This document shows positions 5,036 to 7,947 of a stretch of 7,947 nucleotides of DNA, in pieces (positions within the stretch are counted from its first letter, which is position 1; every line of letters begins with the position of its first letter). The notes beneath the pieces are model-generated. The model searched no databases and was not told the origin of the DNA. It saw only the letters and a program-made list of their open reading frames with translations. The stretch comes from Acidobacteriaceae bacterium UBA1795 (GTDB lineage Bacteria; Acidobacteriota; Terriglobia; Terriglobales; Acidobacteriaceae), in NCBI GenBank assembly GCA_002314435.1, contig DCFV01000010.1, positions 1-7,947 of the forward strand. Direction: 5' to 3'. The translations under genes and the position numbers were made by a program.

Positions 5036-7597
5036 CTACTCCTCGCGCAGCACTTCCAGCGGTCGCAACCCCAGAATGCGGTAGCTGGCAATCCAGCCCG
5101 TGGCAGTAGCCAGAATCGCAGTGCCCACCAGTGAAACCAATGTGGCCTTCCAGTCCACGCGGAAGCTCAATTGGAGCCTGTGCAACAAGACTTCCGTCAG
5201 CACATTGGCAAACACCACACCCACCGCTCCAGCGAGCAGCCCCAACACGCTGAACTCAACGCTGAAGGTACGCACAATACGCATCCGCGTGGCTCCCAGC
5301 GTCTTCAGTACCACCGCCTCGCGCATGCGCCGAAAACGCGCGCTTGCGATGCTCGACGCCAAAATCATCAATCCGGCGAGAATCGAAAACCCGGCCAGAA
5401 ACCGCACCACAAACGTGATCTGGTCCACCACCGACTCGATGCGGCTCAGCATGTCGGCGAGGTTGATTACAGTAACCGTTGGATAGGCCGCAAACAGCGC
5501 CCGCTCCATCGCGGGAATCTGTTTCATCTCCAGGTGCGCTCCGCCGTACCATGTGGCCGGTTCATCCTTCAGCAACGCCGAGGGTAGCTCGAACGACACG
5601 CGCGCGCTCACGTGCTCGCCATCGCCGCGGTAGATTGCCGCCACCTTAAGCGTCACTACGCGCTCGCCAATCTGCAGTTGTACTGCCGAACCAACGCCTA
5701 CATTGATCCGTTTGGCCACGCCCTCATTCACAGCAATCTCTGCTGAGTCAGGCGTTGTCCACCACTTCCCTTGCACCAGCTTGTCACCTGTGGGCAGCGT
5801 ATCTGCCCAGCTCAGCTCTGCGCTTTCCAACATGCGCCGCGGAAAATGCTGCCCCTGCAACTGGTCCAGAGTCTTCCCATTCAGCGAAACAAAATGCCCC
5901 GTCACCACAGGCAGTAAATCCAGCGGCTCCGTTACGCCAGGCTGGTGCTTAAAAAACTCCTTCACGCCGGCCACTTCGTCGCTCGTCACATCGATCAGGA
6001 AAACGTTGGGCAGCTTCGGCGAAGCCACATCGCGCAACCCGCGCACCAGCGCTCCCTGCGTCAGATAAACAGCCAGAATCAGCATGACACCCGTGCCCAG
6101 CGCCGCCAGCACCGCAGCCGATTGATTGCCAGGACGGTAGAGATTCGCCAAACCGTGGCGCAACGACGACGGCAGCCGCAGCCGGACGCGATTCAGCAGA
6201 AAGCGCAGCCCGCGCAGGGTTGCCGCCGCCACTGCCACCAGCACAATCAGCGCCACTGTGAAGACTGCCGCAAACACGCCGCCCACCATCGCGGAGTCTG
6301 ACAGCGCCCACGCAATGCCACCCAGCGCCAGCACCACAAGGGCCGCAATCCCCAGTTGCAACCGGCGCTGCCACCAGCGCGCAAGCCACGCGCGCGTGCC
6401 CACCGGTGCCTGCTCCACCAGTCTGCGCAACACCAGTACTGGCCGCACGGCGCGCACGTCCAGCAATGGCGGCAGGCAGAACAGCAACGTCGTTAAGAGG
6501 CCAGTGCCAAGGCCTGCCAGTGCAGACCGCCACGGAAACGCAAGCGCAGCGTGCACCGGCAACAGCTTGCCAAACACCGAGGGAAGCGCCGCCATCACAC
6601 CAGCTCCCGCGGCCACGCCCAGAATGCCGCCAGCCAATCCCAGGGCCAGCGTTTGCAGAAGGAAGATGCGCAGGAGATCTGCCGAACGCGCACCTACAGC
6701 TTTCAAGATCGCGAGCATGTCCATGCGCTGCTCCAGGTGCGCATGCATGGCCATTGCAACGCCAATCGCTCCCAGGACCATCGCCACAAGGCAAATCAAA
6801 CTTAGAATCGCGGTCGCCCTGTCGAGCCCTTCGCTAAGGGCCGGATTCCCTTCTTTAAAGTCCATCACCTGCGCATCCGGCAGCACGACTTCCAGTTGCT
6901 TGCGCACCGCCACAGGATCGGCCTTCACCGGCAACTTCAGCAGCAGGCGCTGGCTGGCGCGGCTTCCCTGCGATAGCAGCCCGGTGCGCTCCAGTGCAGA
7001 GCGCGAGATCATCACGCGCGGCCCCATGCCCGCTCCAGCCGACATGCGGTCTGGTTCCTGCCGCAGGATCGCAGCAATGTGAAAACTGCGTCCGCCCATG
7101 CGCAGCGTGTCTCCCACATGCGCGTTCAGCCGGATCAGAAACTCCTCTGCCACCACGGCGGAGTCGCCCTCGAGCGCCTGTTTCAGCGCCATCGCAGGCT
7201 CCAGTTGCGCCGCACCGTAGTAGGGATACTGAGCCGGATCGACCGCCTTCAGCGTCACCAGCAGCGGAACCGGGTCGGGCGGAACCGACGCCATCGAGAC
7301 CGTCTCCACCGCCCATGTGGACTGTGCACCGAGTTGCTGATCCAACGCATCTACCTTCTGCTGCTCAGCCGCAGTTGGCTGGTGAAAGATGCGCGCACTC
7401 AGGTCGCCGCCCATCAGCGAGCGTGCTTCCAGCGTCAACGTGCGCCGAAAGCTCTCGCTGAATCCGCGCACTCCCACCAGCGCTGCCACGCCCACCGCAA
7501 CCGACAGCACCACAAACGCGAACTTGCCCGGTGCCGACTTCAGATCACGCCAGCCAATCGCAGCGGCGCGGCTCCAACCCAGTGCACGCCTAGCCAT
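5036..7597 (-). CDS. FtsX-like ABC transporter permease (YbbP type)
   Basis: Predicted 853-residue inner-membrane permease resembling E. coli YbbP (about 800 residues) and related to LolC/E and MacB. These proteins use ATP hydrolysis in the cytoplasm to move substrates or transmit force in the periplasm. I see ten likely membrane segments at about 26-46, 262-284, 308-337, 358-379, 414-432, 437-460, 493-515, 727-749, 778-802 and 818-838. Two large periplasmic domains lie at about 47-260 and 516-726, giving the duplicated FtsX arrangement. Each half has the cytoplasmic FtsX signature: RMDMLAILKAVGA (291-303) and RMREAVVLKTLGA (757-769). ATG 7597 is chosen because it overlaps the ATPase end by 8 bp and has a GAGGGGA ribosome site; an upstream in-frame start at 7660 would put 21 more arginine-rich residues wholly inside the ATPase gene. 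Substrate is unknown. A lipoprotein-release role is less likely because Lol permeases are about 400 residues long with four membrane segments. Confidence 0.93.
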   Translation of the reverse strand: MARRALGWSRAAAIGWRDLKSAPGKFAFVVLSVAVGVAALVGVRGFSESFRRTLTLEARSLMGGDLSARIFHQPTAAEQQKVDALDQQLGAQSTWAVETVSMASVPPDPVPLLVTLKAVDPAQYPYYGAAQLEPAMALKQALEGDSAVVAEEFLIRLNAHVGDTLRMGGRSFHIAAILRQEPDRMSAGAGMGPRVMISRSALERTGLLSQGSRASQRLLLKLPVKADPVAVRKQLEVVLPDAQVMDFKEGNPALSEGLDRATAILSLICLVAMVLGAIGVAMAMHAHLEQRMDMLAILKAVGARSADLLRIFLLQTLALGLAGGILGVAAGAGVMAALPSVFGKLLPVHAALAFPWRSALAGLGTGLLTTLLFCLPPLLDVRAVRPVLVLRRLVEQAPVGTRAWLARWWQRRLQLGIAALVVLALGGIAWALSDSAMVGGVFAAVFTVALIVLVAVAAATLRGLRFLLNRVRLRLPSSLRHGLANLYRPGNQSAAVLAALGTGVMLILAVYLTQGALVRGLRDVASPKLPNVFLIDVTSDEVAGVKEFFKHQPGVTEPLDLLPVVTGHFVSLNGKTLDQLQGQHFPRRMLESAELSWADTLPTGDKLVQGKWWTTPDSAEIAVNEGVAKRINVGVGSAVQLQIGERVVTLKVAAIYRGDGEHVSARVSFELPSALLKDEPATWYGGAHLEMKQIPAMERALFAAYPTVTVINLADMLSRIESVVDQITFVVRFLAGFSILAGLMILASSIASARFRRMREAVVLKTLGATRMRIVRTFSVEFSVLGLLAGAVGVVFANVLTEVLLHRLQLSFRVDWKATLVSLVGTAILATATGWIASYRILGLRPLEVLREE

Positions 7598-7947
7598 TCT
7601 TCCCCTCGCTCTGGAAAAGGGCCACGTCCGCGCCCGCGAAAGGCAGCGTATCTTCCACAATCATGCCGTCCCTCAGCACGATCTTGCGATCAGCGCGGCT
7701 GGCTACCTCCGCATCGTGCGTTACCAGAACCAGCGTGGTCCGCTCCTCGCTGTTGCGCTTCAGCAGCAGGTTCAGCACGAGCCTTCCGTTCGTCGAATCC
7801 AGATTCCCCGTCGGTTCGTCAGCCATCACAATCGGTGGATCGACAACGAAAGCGCGCGCCAGTGCCACGCGTTGCTGCTCGCCGCCGGAAAGCTGCACCG
7901 GGTAGTGTTCCATACGCTCGCCCAGCCCCACCTGCTCCAGCAGCGCC
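7590..7947 (-). CDS. ABC transporter ATPase, YbbA/LolD-like (partial, 5' end outside window)
   Basis: The C-terminal 118 residues of an ABC ATPase; the reading frame stays open to the right edge at ALLEQVGLGERM. Visible motifs in order: signature LSGGEQQRVALARAF, Walker B PIVMADEPTGNLD with the catalytic Glu and D-loop, and switch histidine VLVTHD. The Walker A and Q-loop lie outside the window. The ADEPTGNLD wording is characteristic of the MacB/LolD/YbbA class, which pairs with FtsX-type permeases, exactly as found here: its stop overlaps the permease start by 8 bp. It would sit on the cytoplasmic face as a homodimer powering the permease. A full gene of this class is about 220-240 residues, so roughly half is seen. 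The visible part is intact. Confidence 0.95.
   Translation of the reverse strand, partial: ALLEQVGLGERMEHYPVQLSGGEQQRVALARAFVVDPPIVMADEPTGNLDSTNGRLVLNLLLKRNSEERTTLVLVTHDAEVASRADRKIVLRDGMIVEDTLPFAGADVALFQSEGKNG
7601..7607 (-). promoter_or_regulatory. Shine-Dalgarno site of the permease inside the ATPase gene
   Basis: GAGGGGA on the minus strand lies 3 nt before ATG 7597, within the last codons of the ATPase. Together with the 8-bp overlap it indicates translational coupling and decides the permease start. Confidence 0.6.

Noticed and set aside
5949..6794. 281-codon open frame on the minus strand
   Set aside because: Same strand but a different frame from the permease, with a Gly/Ala/Cys-rich low-complexity product and no ribosome site. 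The permease frame has clear membrane segments and motifs.
6258..7082. 274-codon open frame on the plus strand
   Set aside because: It is antisense to the well-supported permease. Its Ala/Arg/Thr/Ser-rich product has no domain or signal and is typical of a shadow frame in GC-rich coding DNA.

Overview
The window fits a chromosomal segment of a Gram-negative bacterium with moderately high GC. The mix of a glycine-zipper envelope protein, a large secreted sulfatase with its own maturase, and a YbbA/YbbP-type ABC exporter would suit a soil lineage such as Acidobacteriota. That assignment is inference from general gene flavour; no taxonomic marker is present. No phage, transposase, CRISPR or rRNA sequence is visible.

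Layout, left to right. (1) 56-595, plus strand: a small exported glycine-zipper protein with a Gln-rich tail. (2) 771-2027 and 2052-4526, plus strand, 24 bp apart: a probable two-gene operon of a radical-SAM/SPASM sulfatase maturase (anSME/AtsB type) and a large secreted sulfatase. It is followed by a 16-bp perfect hairpin at 4573-4608. (3) 4609-4832: no convincing gene. (4) 4833-4906, minus strand: tRNA-Gln(CUG) with an encoded CCA end. (5) 5036-7597 and 7590-7947 (cut by the window edge), minus strand: an FtsX-type ABC permease with ten predicted membrane segments and its ATPase, overlapping by 8 bp. The plus-strand and minus-strand blocks converge on the hairpin/tRNA region.

How the genes work together. 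The sulfatase has serine (S128), not cysteine, at the position converted to formylglycine. Oxygen-dependent FGE acts on Cys-type sites, whereas anSME/AtsB enzymes can oxidise serine. The maturase directly upstream is therefore the logical partner: it would modify the sulfatase in the cytoplasm before Sec export, giving an active sulfate-ester hydrolase in the envelope or outside the cell. The ABC genes resemble the YbbA/YbbP or LolCDE/MacB-like class and have no visible functional tie to the sulfatase operon.

I see no clearly new system. The most informative observation is the matched Ser-type sulfatase and maturase pair, followed by the strong hairpin without a T-tract.
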